Shown piece after piece: positions 52,546 through 61,985 of a stretch of DNA of 64,000 nt. A model generated the notes under the pieces. It searched no databases and had not been told where the DNA came from. It was given only the letters and a program-made list of their open reading frames with translations. The translations under genes and the position numbers were made by a program. The stretch comes from Paulinella micropora (Eukaryota > Cercozoa > Imbricatea > Euglyphida), in contig BJOX01000125.1 in assembly GCA_009731375.1 (NCBI GenBank), positions 441,312 through 505,311 of the forward strand, read 5' to 3'. Position 1 is the stretch's first letter; each line of letters starts with the position of its first letter.

Positions 52546-52548
52546 CAG

Positions 52549-53300
52549 TTAATGCTTTGCGCTTCATACAGAGGTTAGTAGGGTTCTTGGCGATGAAGCC
52601 AAGTGTCCGGTCACAGTATTAATAAAGAGACAAGTCTGAATGGAGAGACAATCTTTAATCAGTCATTGCCCTTTGTGAAAGGAAGGAAAAGTGACACGTC
52701 ACTATTCAAAACTGATACTACACGTCATCACTCAAAACATGAAATTCCGGATAAATAACTTTCAGATGAATTACTTAAGAAAGGTAATAGTATGGAAAGT
52801 AATAGTGACAAAAAGGTAATTGATTGCATTCGTCTAACTTAAGGTAAAATTATTCTTACTACTACTTGACTAAAACTGAATTAATAATTTATGGAAATAA
52901 CGCTTAAAAAAGTTAATGCTTTGCGGTTCATACAGAGGTTAGTAGGGTTCTTGGCGATGAAGCCAAGTGTCCGGTCACAGTATTAAAAAAGAGACAAATC
53001 TGAATGCAGAGACAATCTTTAATCAGTCATTGCCCTTTGTGAAAGGAAGGAAAAGTGACACGTCACTATTCAAAACTGAAACTACACGTCATCACTCAAA
53101 ACATGAAATTCCAGATAAATAACTTTCAGATGAATTACTTCATAAAGGTAATAGTATGGAAATACTAAAGTTCAGGACTGAAACTTGATTAAGTAATAGT
53201 GACAAAAAGGCCATTGATTGCATCCGTCTAACTTAAGGTAAAATTATTATTACTACTCGACTTAACTAAAACTGAATTAATAATTCTATGGGAATAACGT
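52549..53300. repeat. Two tandem copies of a ~363-bp repeat
   Basis: Both units begin GTTAATGCTTTGCG(C/G)TTC and contain GTTCTTGGCGATGAAGCCAA, TTTAATCAGTCATTGCCCTT and AACATGAAATTCC. The starts lie at 52549 and 52912. The second has a 33-base insertion (near 53159-53195). The pair directly precedes the gag-like remnant of the element at 53.3-53.6 kb (on its - strand, downstream), so they may belong to that element. Confidence 0.85.
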
Positions 53301-53665
53301 TCACTTCCTTGTTTTTCTTGAAATATTTTTCCAACTCTATCTCCAGCGTCCGCATCGACTCATTTCCCGGCACTACCGTCACAACTTCCAACTTCGGGAT
53401 CTTAGACCGCTTTTTCCTGTCCCCAGTCATATGAAATAATTATTGATATGTAAAATAGGCAACACACCAGGTAAAGTGGCAGTCTTTCAGGTGACCCTTT
53501 TTACTTTATTTTTTCCAGACTGACTTGAACAACTCCAACCGCTACACAACTCAGTCGTGTTCGCACTTGAAATATTCTCGGTACTCACGAGTCTCAGAAT
53601 TTACATTGTTTCGCAAGGACAAGTATTAATAGTCCGAGTCTGTCAAGTAAGAGTACTACATATGT
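53300..53665 (-). mobile_element. Remnant of the same element that flanks the copia insertion
   Basis: Reading the - strand: a stretch matching 20045-20074 plus 29282-29385 (about 53665 down to 53516), then an ATG-started reading MTGDRKKRSKIPKLEVVTVV and EIELEKYFKKNKE (53430 down to about 53300), which looks like the start of a Gag-type protein and breaks off. This locus is the uninterrupted version of the copia target. Confidence 0.6.
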
Positions 53666-56150
53666 AAATTGTATGGATTTAGTGCGGTGGCACACGGAAC
53701 TTAACGAGTTCTGATTATTTTTTAGTAATTTTTTTTTTTTTGTAGAGATCTAAATCAGATGATTGGCTTGCCATATTCAACTCAAAAATTAAATTTGAAT
53801 TTGAAATATACGTAACGGTAATATTTTTGACTATTTTATAATGTAATACTAAAATGTGATTTTTTAATTTTTTTGATCAGGAAAGTATGGTGCGCAACCC
53901 TACACTTGTTAAGCTTTTATTTAGTGAAAACCACATGATTTTATCTGTTGTAATTACTTAGTTCTGCGTACCACCCGGCAAGACGTTCTGACCATGTTTT
54001 TCAGTAAAAAATGCAATGAAATTCCCCGGCTTCCACGGTGCGTCCTGGCCCCGGCCAACCTAGGAAAAAAGCACAGAGGGGAGGGTTCCCTGAGTGCATC
54101 AGATATCTCTTAGCACAAGACATATCATAGCTATCTAAGTATATACATAGTAACTTTGAGTGTTTTTCATCACTTGTATAAAATATCTTTTGATACTTTT
54201 ACTTGTAGGCTACAAACTAGCTAGTAGAAAATCAGCTATTTTTTCCTTGTCGAAACATGAAAATCTATATTTTGTAGCTTAAGTATTATTTCTTGCACAG
54301 ATGAATAGGCTAATCGTTTTGTATTATCATTAAACGTATTTCTCCAACTTTGTGTTATTTGTAAATGTCTGTGGAAGGCAAAAACTCAAAATCACAAAAC
54401 CAGCATTTTTATGGTTTTGGGGACATATACATTTTAGTATTCATCAGTTTTAAGAATTTTAAGTATTGGAATCGTCTTTCACAACCATAAACTAAAGCTC
54501 CACCAAAGGATTTTTGTTCATTTTGCCTAGAAGCTACAAACCAAAAAGTGGGTTTTCACAACTTCACGTGTCTGACCTACACATGCCTGTACATTTTTTC
54601 CTGGACCTTTCTCCTCCAGTTTTTTTAGTGTAATCATGTCTCCCTGACATATACTTACGATAGATACAAAAATATTGAAAAAGGGATGTGTCTGCTTCAT
54701 TCCTGGAGGCAGGTAAGTCCAAGATGTCGGAATGTCAAAAAAGTTTTGACCAGTTTTCTTCTAGGTTTCATGTATTTTTTAGCTCCCCTTCCCCCAGAAT
54801 TCAAGCTGTAGTGTATTTGAACCCCCCCAACTCGTTTATGAGCTATAGGAGCAGTAATTCCTTTCATAATAAATTTTTGTTTGCTTTTTTATTTGCCCTT
54901 GAGGGACTGTTTTATTGAAAATTTTCCGAAATTCGATTAAATTATTTGTTAAGACGTATTGTACAACGTTTCATAGTTCAAAATCTAATAAAATAACAAC
55001 CAAAGACAGATTCTTTAATCATAATCGTGGTTGCAAACCATTTTTTTACCACATTGAATCAGCAAAAAAATGACGGCCCGACCTGTCTTTTTCCGAATTT
55101 TTTTCCACACGTAATGTTACAATCCCCGAAGATAGCTCAATAAAAAGTCGGTAATACAACCAGACACAAATCCCCAAAAGAGAATGATGTCTCGTTATAT
55201 TAGCTCAGTGAAGCCGAAAAGAAAATGGCAACAGACCAAGGTTAAAATGGCATTAGGTCAAATCCGGCCAAACGATATTGAAAATAATGGGAAAAAACTA
55301 GGTGCACCTGACACCAGAAAAAGGGTACTTTTTACCGGCTATCCGGGGGGTGATGCCTACAGTACCCCTTCCCGTTTTTTTGACGGAAATATGCAATATT
55401 TTCGTCATATAATTGCTGATTTCTTTTCTGCACAAACGCTACGGGGTGTCGCAACTAAGTGCATTAACCCACGGATAGACGGTGCAGTGGATATATAAAA
55501 CGCATACGCCAGACACGAGCCAACTATAAATCTCCAGCCTCGTTTTTGTAAATAAAAACTCCTCCTTCCACACTTGTTGTTCCCCCCGTAACTTAATTCT
55601 GAGGCAGTATGTCAAGAACAAATAGTATTACTATTGCAATAAAAGCAGCGTTATAATTTTTCTCCTTCTCCAAAAACACTTCCGATCAGTAAATACATTG
55701 TCTTTTAATAACATACCCTTGTATTCAATCGGTTACCTTAATATAGTACTAGGGGGCCAGACCTAATAACTATATCCAAAGCCGGGGTGAGTGAGCCCGA
55801 CCATGCGATATGCCGACACAAGTAGAGACGGACCGTGCTGGTATGACGATATTAAGTATATCCAAAGAAAAAAATTTAATATGTCTACTATGAGAACATT
55901 TTTTGAGAACATCACCCTGGATACTTGAAGCAGGGTCGTACCAGGAACACCATCGCTAAACTCACAAGCGATCCCCTTATACGGTGTCGTATCCATTTGC
56001 CGATTGACCCTCGCACTCATATGTTGCGATAAAAATGCCAAGTAACAACAATGGTATAAAAACATTTTAATAAGACATGATCTGACATGGGCACTATGAG
56101 ATTAATCCACATGCAGCTTTCAATGTCCGACGCGTGATAAAAGAAAAAAA
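53666..56150. other. Long AT-rich spacer, possibly including the 3' LTR of the right-hand gypsy element
   Basis: No recognisable coding domain; the + frame 55184-55498 (104 codons, Lys/Arg-rich start) resembles nothing I know. The part nearest 56150 should contain the 3' LTR of the gypsy element, but its 5' partner lies beyond the window, so it cannot be delimited. Confidence 0.5.
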
Positions 56151-56156
56151 TGTCAC

Positions 56157-59100
56157 TTACTGCCTTCGTCGCCTTGCGCGAACCCCTTTGCCAGGTGGCG
56201 GGCCGCCAACAAAAGTCAAGTCAAACTTCGACTCCTCCAGAATGTCCCATATTTTGTTAGGGATGGCGCCCAAAGATAAGTCAAAAGGAATGTCAAGCAC
56301 TCCTCTAGGCAGTGACTGAATAGTCCACGCAGTGTGGTCTTTGTCTCGAAGGGTAATAGTATCATCCCATGTCTCGAGATTTTTCGCGTCTTTGTACACC
56401 GGTAAATATTGTCTAGCTTTTGGATCCTCAACAGGGTCCATGCTTCTCCAAAAATGGAGTACCGGTTGTATCGTTTTTGCTGCTAAGGATCTCTTCGATG
56501 TCCGTGCTGCCCGTGTAGTCTGCGGGACCGCCACAGCTCGCATGAGATAAAGATCTGAGAGAGTGTCATCGGCAACATGAGATTCTGCCGGTCTCAACAG
56601 ATAAAAAGCGTCTCGGACCCACTTGATGGCCGCAATCGCCTCTCCTTCCTTCCATCGCACATGTCGAATGTCCACATTACCCGCGTTCGGGTTAGTGTCC
56701 TTCTCCCCTCCTCCTCCATGGACATCCGTCGCTCGCGTCGACCTTGCCACCTTCCTCGGTTGGTCGAAGATGAGATCGTTTTGCGCTCTCCTCCTCTGCG
56801 CCTCCGTGAACTTCTCCTTCGTACCGCCGCGGACTATGGGGGCTTTAGACTGAGTCCCCGCCGCGCTTTTGCGGTTTGAGTCTTCCTTACTCTCCTTCTC
56901 GGTCTCCTCCTTCTCCGTGACCGGTGCCCGATAGGCATTCTCCTCCTCTAAGGTATCCTCCTTCTGTATAGGCGGTACCTCTTTGAAGTCCTCCTTCATC
57001 CGTTTCAACGCCTCCTCAACGGATTCATCCTCAAGTAAGAAGGGGTCATATTTGATCAGCCTTCGAACATTCACAATCTGCACCTTCCCTCTACCCCTGA
57101 TCTTATAAGTCAGAGGTCCCATCTGTTCCATGACCTGGTATGGTCCTTTCCAGTGGGTAAACAGCTTAGAGCTAACCCCCTTAGGAACTTGAGGATGGTA
57201 CAAGAGTACAATATCCCCAACCTGGAAACGGACTTGATCTAAGTGCGCTTGTCGCACTCCTTGTGCGTCAGTCTTTCTGCGCTCCGCCTCCCTGTGCGCC
57301 GCAACTATTTGTTCCGCCTCCATCTTCGCTCTTAGTCTCATCCCGAACAACTCATCCTCATCTGCCCAAGTGTCTTTTGGATGCAGAAGTGAGGTTGGGA
57401 TATTAGGCTCTCGGCCGTAAACCAATTGATATGGCGAGACTGAGCTCCTGGCTCCTCCTAATGCCGATGAGGGTAGACAGTTCATTGCAAAGGCAAATGA
57501 AGGTGCTGCCTCCACCCAGGCTCTCTCCACCCAGGCTCTCTGATTCTCCTTCTTAAGCGAGGCTTTGAGAGGTCTATGTACCCGCTCAATCTTGCCATTC
57601 GCTCTCGGGTTATAGGCAGTAACATATTGCCATTTCATCCCGTAGTACTTAGATAGTCTGTCGATGACTTCATTATTAAAGTCAGAACCTCGATCAGAAC
57701 ATATCTTTCTAGGCACTCCGATCTGCGAGACGATCCTATCGATCAGAGCCTCCGCAGTTGTCTTGCCTGTAGCGTCCTTAACAGGAACAACCCAGACATA
57801 ATTGGTGGCTCGATCTATTGCGGTAAGAAGGTATCTGTACCCTTCTGCCGATTCGGGGAAAGGTCCCACATGATCGATGTGTAAAAATTCAAACATCCCG
57901 GCGTGTAACGGGAATGTACCGATCAGGCCAAAGTTCGCCTTCAGCGGTGTCTTTGTGGTTTTGCATGGGATGCATGCGTCCACTTCCCTGTCTATCTCCT
58001 CCTTCATCCCTTTCCACCAAAATCGCCTCGCTATGAACCAATGAGTTCTTTGTCGACCCGGATGTGCCAGTAAGGGGCAGTTATGGGCTGCGACATATAT
58101 AAAGCGCCTCAACTTCTCTGGTACCCAGAGAGTCCATTTGTCAGGCTGTGATGCAAATTTGCCATGCTGGCCCTTGTACCACAATAGCCCATCTCTCCAC
58201 GCCATCTCCTTCATCTGATCTTTGATCTGTGGAGTCTTTTTAAGCTCATTAGGGTTCTTGTATAACGTTATGAGCTCCTTGAACTCCGGATCCGTCGCCT
58301 GTTGCTGCCTCCACGCGGTAGGCGAGGCGATATGAATAGTACCGTCCTCCAACCTTACTCCTACCCTTTCCGGGTCTTCATCAAGCTCGCTTCGATTTTC
58401 CTGTGGAGGTTCAGTACAGACCTCAGTCGTCTCCTCCTCTTCTTTTATATTCGCCTTCGCGTTCTCGTATGCCTCATAAGACCACTCAGCGTCTTCGAGA
58501 ACATGCGCCTCACAGCATATGCCATGCTCCGGGCCTTGAGGACTATATCGTAGACCCGTGCGGTCATAACGAACGCCTCTTGCCATCTGCATCGCCTCTA
58601 TGTGGCTCACCTCGTATACCTTGTCCGTGGACAGGTCCATCATCTCCACTGATGATACGAGAGCCGACACCTCCGACTGAAACTCTAGCCTGGAAAGGCT
58701 ATCAGCGACTACGTTTCGCTTTCCCGGTAAGTAGACCATCGTGAAATTGAAACATGACAAGAAAGCTTGCCACCGCGCCAAACGGCCGGTTTGTTCATGA
58801 TTCATCAACCAAAGAAGGTTGTGATGATCGGTCCTAACCGTGAATAGAGGTCCTCCCCACAAGTATTCTCTGAGCCTCTTGAGAGCCCATACTACTGCCA
58901 ACGCCTCCCTCTGTCGCGTGCAGTAATTTCGCTCCGCCGCACACAGCTTTCTACTAATAAACATGATCGGGCGCAACTTTTTCTCCTCATCTTCCTGTTG
59001 CAGCACCGCGCCAATCGCAAACTTAGATGCATCCGTGTCGACTACGAACGGTTTCGTAAAGTCGGGCATCATAAGTACTAATCCGCCGTCCTTGGGATCT

Positions 59101-61904
59101 TTATAAATGATATCTTTGAGCGTATTAAACGCCTGCAAAGCCTCCTCATCCCACTTCTCAAAGTCTCCAAAATCAATCATCTTCTCCAGCTTAGCCCGAG
59201 TTGCACCCCAATCGGGTATGAACTGGCTGTAGTACTGTGCCATCGCAAGAAAAGAGTGTAACTCTGTGCGATTCTTTGGCAACTGTCTACTCATGATCTC
59301 CTCCCTCTTCTCGCGCGATATCGAGACCCTATTATGAGAAATCTCGTAACCCAAATACGTCACACTTGTCCTGGCAAGCTGACATTTCTTTAGGTTGCAT
59401 TTCAGGCCAAATGCTCCGATGCGCCTGAAGACATCTGACAAGTGATCGATATGCTCTTCCATTGTGTTAGAGTATACGATGATGTCATCGATGTAACAAA
59501 ATGCATATTCTCCCGCCTTCTGTCCTCTCCTTCTCATAAAACCATCCTCCGACTGGTCGTCATATTGACCGCTCAACATCTTCTGCATCGCCTTCTGAAA
59601 GAGCCCCGGGGCCTGTTTGAGTCCCATTGGAAGCACCTTCCACTGGTATATTTCCATACCCACAACGAATGCAGTCAGCCATCTGGATTTCTCGTCCAGT
59701 GGTATCTGCCAGAAGCCGTTCTTAAGGTCAATGACCGAATAGAATTTAGCATTCCGCAGCACCCTTCTGCCTTCTTCTAAGGTCGGCAGAGGATTTCTCT
59801 CTTCCTCTAGCACCTTATTCACACGGGCATAATTGATCGTCAAGCGCCATTCTCCTCCTGGCTTAGGGACGATTTTCGGTTGAGAGACAATTGGAGATGT
59901 AGATCTCTCAATAAAGTCCTCATCGAGCAACTGTCTCACATTCTCCTCCGCTATTTTTGCCTCATGTATGCTCAAATTTGCCCTCCGTGGTGCCGGAGAT
60001 GGCTCCGCACCCGGTATCTTGTAAATGACAGCAGTGAAGTCATCCGACTTTACACCACCTGCCCGAGGAGGGTCGAAAATTTCTCTGTACGCCTCCATCT
60101 TAGCTTTGAGAAACGCCTTCTCTCTCTCCGAACCCACTCCTTCTTCTAAAATTTTCCGCGCCGCCGCTTGGAAATCTTCCTCCGACATCTTCTTATGCTC
60201 CTTGAGGGGCGCTAAGTCCTCCTCCAAACTCAAATCTTCCTCGGACAAATCGTCTAGTCCCGTTCTTTCATACGTGACTGTGTCCGGCTCATCATCATGA
60301 CCCAGCCCGACAAGCATATCAATAAGGTTCGCGTATTGTATCGGAGCCTTACGGGTGTAGAAACCATCAAAGCATGTGAAAGCTTGAGGTATCAATTTCA
60401 ACTTGTCCTGGGCTCTGAGCTTTTGCTTGTATGCACTGCTCTGCTCCCGAGACCCGAGTCGACAAGCCACCACTAACTGTTGCTTGCGAGAAGGAACAGG
60501 TATAGGATGATCAATAAGCCGGTCCCTTATCTCCTGTGCCCAGATCGCCTTCTCATTGTATGGCAGAATGACAGTATACGGCTTGTTACTCTCAAATAGA
60601 GTCCGTAGACACTTTTTCACTTCAGTTAATGAGCGCGGCCAGGTAGGCACATCGCCCCAAAAGTTCGTGATAAAAGTTTTAATGTCATCCGCTGGAGTAT
60701 CGGGGATACGCCCCTTCCTCCTTGGCACAAACGCCTCTCTCTTCTCATCTGACACCTTCGCATGGTAACAGTAGCCATTAGTAATATGGACATCTGCCCC
60801 GCCACCTTCTGCGAATCTGGCCAACGACGGGCACTGTTTCGCAACACATATTATCTCCTCATTACGCGCTACGACTAAGTCATCAATAGACTTTCTGTCC
60901 CATGCGGGAATCGTAACCGTATACGCCTGCATCTCCGTCTCCCAATTGTCGGTCCAGGTCAGTTCCTCCGGCACTGTGACATAGGGGTGTACATAGGCTT
61001 CAGTTGCCTCATGTACGAAGGCCAACTTTTTCCTCTCCGTTGCTAGACTCAGCTCAAAAGCCTCGTATGAGTCAGTAGCAGTCATCGGATTAATATCCTC
61101 CTCCTCTCCATTCTTCACTCCATAAATCACCCGCCGTGCGGCGCAATCGATCACAGCCCCCATCGTAGCCAATTGGTCATACGACAGCAGGATTGAACCG
61201 TGGTAATCGGGGACAACATAGAGGTCCGCACGATATACTCGACCGGATTTCAATTTGAAAATTAATGTGACGATACCCGTAATTTCTGTACGGCTGCCTA
61301 CCCCTTTTAGGGTCCCCTTTGTTTTCCTAATGTTTTTTTCCACCCATGTCCGGTGACTATTCAAAAACTTCTGGCCGACAATATTAATATTCGCCATCGT
61401 ATCATTACCAACTTTTAATGTGGTTTGTAAAGTTTCACAAAAGAGGTCAGTGTAGCATAGCGCGTCTGGTCTATGTAAACTAGCCGCTAGCACATGAATT
61501 TTTCGTTCTAGGGTTTTGAGTCTAAGCTCAAGTTCCTTGTCCTCTTCTCGTTCTCCCCCCTTTTCCGCCAACTTAACTTCTTGAGTCTCCGGGGCTTCCG
61601 GTATCTCGAGTGTCTTTTGGACAGAGTCTGGTACACCGAGTGTACTCGTGTCTATAGCAGAGACTATTGAGTCCTTTGGCGGGGGTACGGTCCGCTGCTT
61701 CTTCGTAGGAGAAGACCTAGCCTTTGGTTTCGGCTTCCTCTCCTCCATCGCCTTCTTCGCCTTCCTATTCGCATCATTTATCATATTAGCTCTCGAAGGA
61801 TGAACTAGCAAGTGCTTACCTTGAGGCTTGTGAGGCTGTGTGCCTTCACCTTCACGTCTGGGAGGAACGGAACCGTTCGTATCCTGTTCATCAACAGTAG
61901 GCAT
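56157..61904 (-). CDS. Pol polyprotein of the gypsy element (protease-like, RT, RNase H, integrase), 1915 residues
   Basis: Residues 1-150: basic/acidic linker. About 165-270: protease-like, with NDTMANINIVG in place of DTG/DSG and later ILLSYDQLATMGAVIDC. RT about 620-850: FYSVIDLKNGFWQIPLDEKS, KVLPMGLKQAPGLFQKAM and FCYIDDIIVYSNTMEEHIDH (about 802). RNase H about 945-1090: FVVDTDASKFAIGAVLQQED, VRTDHHNLLWLMNH and VVADSLSRL. Integrase: HPGRQRTH ... CIPCK (about 1280-1310), core FLHIDHVGPFPES (1342), ICSDRGSDFNNEVI (1401) and NGKIERVHRPLKASL (1438). Then LFTHWKGPYQVMEQMGPLTY and about 260 further residues with no family match. All catalytic residues of RT and integrase are present; only the protease motif deviates (DTM). 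The first ATG is at 61902-61904, but translation may come from Gag by readthrough. Confidence 0.93.
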   Translation of the reverse strand: MPTVDEQDTNGSVPPRREGEGTQPHKPQGKHLLVHPSRANMINDANRKAKKAMEERKPKPKARSSPTKKQRTVPPPKDSIVSAIDTSTLGVPDSVQKTLEIPEAPETQEVKLAEKGGEREEDKELELRLKTLERKIHVLAASLHRPDALCYTDLFCETLQTTLKVGNDTMANINIVGQKFLNSHRTWVEKNIRKTKGTLKGVGSRTEITGIVTLIFKLKSGRVYRADLYVVPDYHGSILLSYDQLATMGAVIDCAARRVIYGVKNGEEEDINPMTATDSYEAFELSLATERKKLAFVHEATEAYVHPYVTVPEELTWTDNWETEMQAYTVTIPAWDRKSIDDLVVARNEEIICVAKQCPSLARFAEGGGADVHITNGYCYHAKVSDEKREAFVPRRKGRIPDTPADDIKTFITNFWGDVPTWPRSLTEVKKCLRTLFESNKPYTVILPYNEKAIWAQEIRDRLIDHPIPVPSRKQQLVVACRLGSREQSSAYKQKLRAQDKLKLIPQAFTCFDGFYTRKAPIQYANLIDMLVGLGHDDEPDTVTYERTGLDDLSEEDLSLEEDLAPLKEHKKMSEEDFQAAARKILEEGVGSEREKAFLKAKMEAYREIFDPPRAGGVKSDDFTAVIYKIPGAEPSPAPRRANLSIHEAKIAEENVRQLLDEDFIERSTSPIVSQPKIVPKPGGEWRLTINYARVNKVLEEERNPLPTLEEGRRVLRNAKFYSVIDLKNGFWQIPLDEKSRWLTAFVVGMEIYQWKVLPMGLKQAPGLFQKAMQKMLSGQYDDQSEDGFMRRRGQKAGEYAFCYIDDIIVYSNTMEEHIDHLSDVFRRIGAFGLKCNLKKCQLARTSVTYLGYEISHNRVSISREKREEIMSRQLPKNRTELHSFLAMAQYYSQFIPDWGATRAKLEKMIDFGDFEKWDEEALQAFNTLKDIIYKDPKDGGLVLMMPDFTKPFVVDTDASKFAIGAVLQQEDEEKKLRPIMFISRKLCAAERNYCTRQREALAVVWALKRLREYLWGGPLFTVRTDHHNLLWLMNHEQTGRLARWQAFLSCFNFTMVYLPGKRNVVADSLSRLEFQSEVSALVSSVEMMDLSTDKVYEVSHIEAMQMARGVRYDRTGLRYSPQGPEHGICCEAHVLEDAEWSYEAYENAKANIKEEEETTEVCTEPPQENRSELDEDPERVGVRLEDGTIHIASPTAWRQQQATDPEFKELITLYKNPNELKKTPQIKDQMKEMAWRDGLLWYKGQHGKFASQPDKWTLWVPEKLRRFIYVAAHNCPLLAHPGRQRTHWFIARRFWWKGMKEEIDREVDACIPCKTTKTPLKANFGLIGTFPLHAGMFEFLHIDHVGPFPESAEGYRYLLTAIDRATNYVWVVPVKDATGKTTAEALIDRIVSQIGVPRKICSDRGSDFNNEVIDRLSKYYGMKWQYVTAYNPRANGKIERVHRPLKASLKKENQRAWVERAWVEAAPSFAFAMNCLPSSALGGARSSVSPYQLVYGREPNIPTSLLHPKDTWADEDELFGMRLRAKMEAEQIVAAHREAERRKTDAQGVRQAHLDQVRFQVGDIVLLYHPQVPKGVSSKLFTHWKGPYQVMEQMGPLTYKIRGRGKVQIVNVRRLIKYDPFLLEDESVEEALKRMKEDFKEVPPIQKEDTLEEENAYRAPVTEKEETEKESKEDSNRKSAAGTQSKAPIVRGGTKEKFTEAQRRRAQNDLIFDQPRKVARSTRATDVHGGGGEKDTNPNAGNVDIRHVRWKEGEAIAAIKWVRDAFYLLRPAESHVADDTLSDLYLMRAVAVPQTTRAARTSKRSLAAKTIQPVLHFWRSMDPVEDPKARQYLPVYKDAKNLETWDDTITLRDKDHTAWTIQSLPRGVLDIPFDLSLGAIPNKIWDILEESKFDLTFVGGPPPGKGVRARRRRQ

Positions 61905-61976
61905 AACTGTGACTGTCGGATTAAAAAGAACAGTTTTTATCTCCTTCTCTCTCTTCTTTTCCTCTCTCTTCTCCTC

Positions 61977-61985
61977 CCGTCAGTC
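61977..61985 (-). promoter_or_regulatory. Candidate UGA readthrough site between Gag and Pol
   Basis: On the element strand GAC UGA CGG. The stop is the only interruption between Gag and Pol, which share one frame, and the 25 codons from the stop to the first Pol ATG are open (REEKREEKKREKEIKTVLFN start). UGA followed by CGG is a known leaky context in some plant RNA viruses. The following 50 bases are purine-rich; no strong stem-loop is obvious. Confidence 0.6.

Noticed and set aside
55184-55498. Small + strand gene of 104 codons
   Set aside because: Unrecognised and isolated, in an area where the 3' LTR of the gypsy element is expected.
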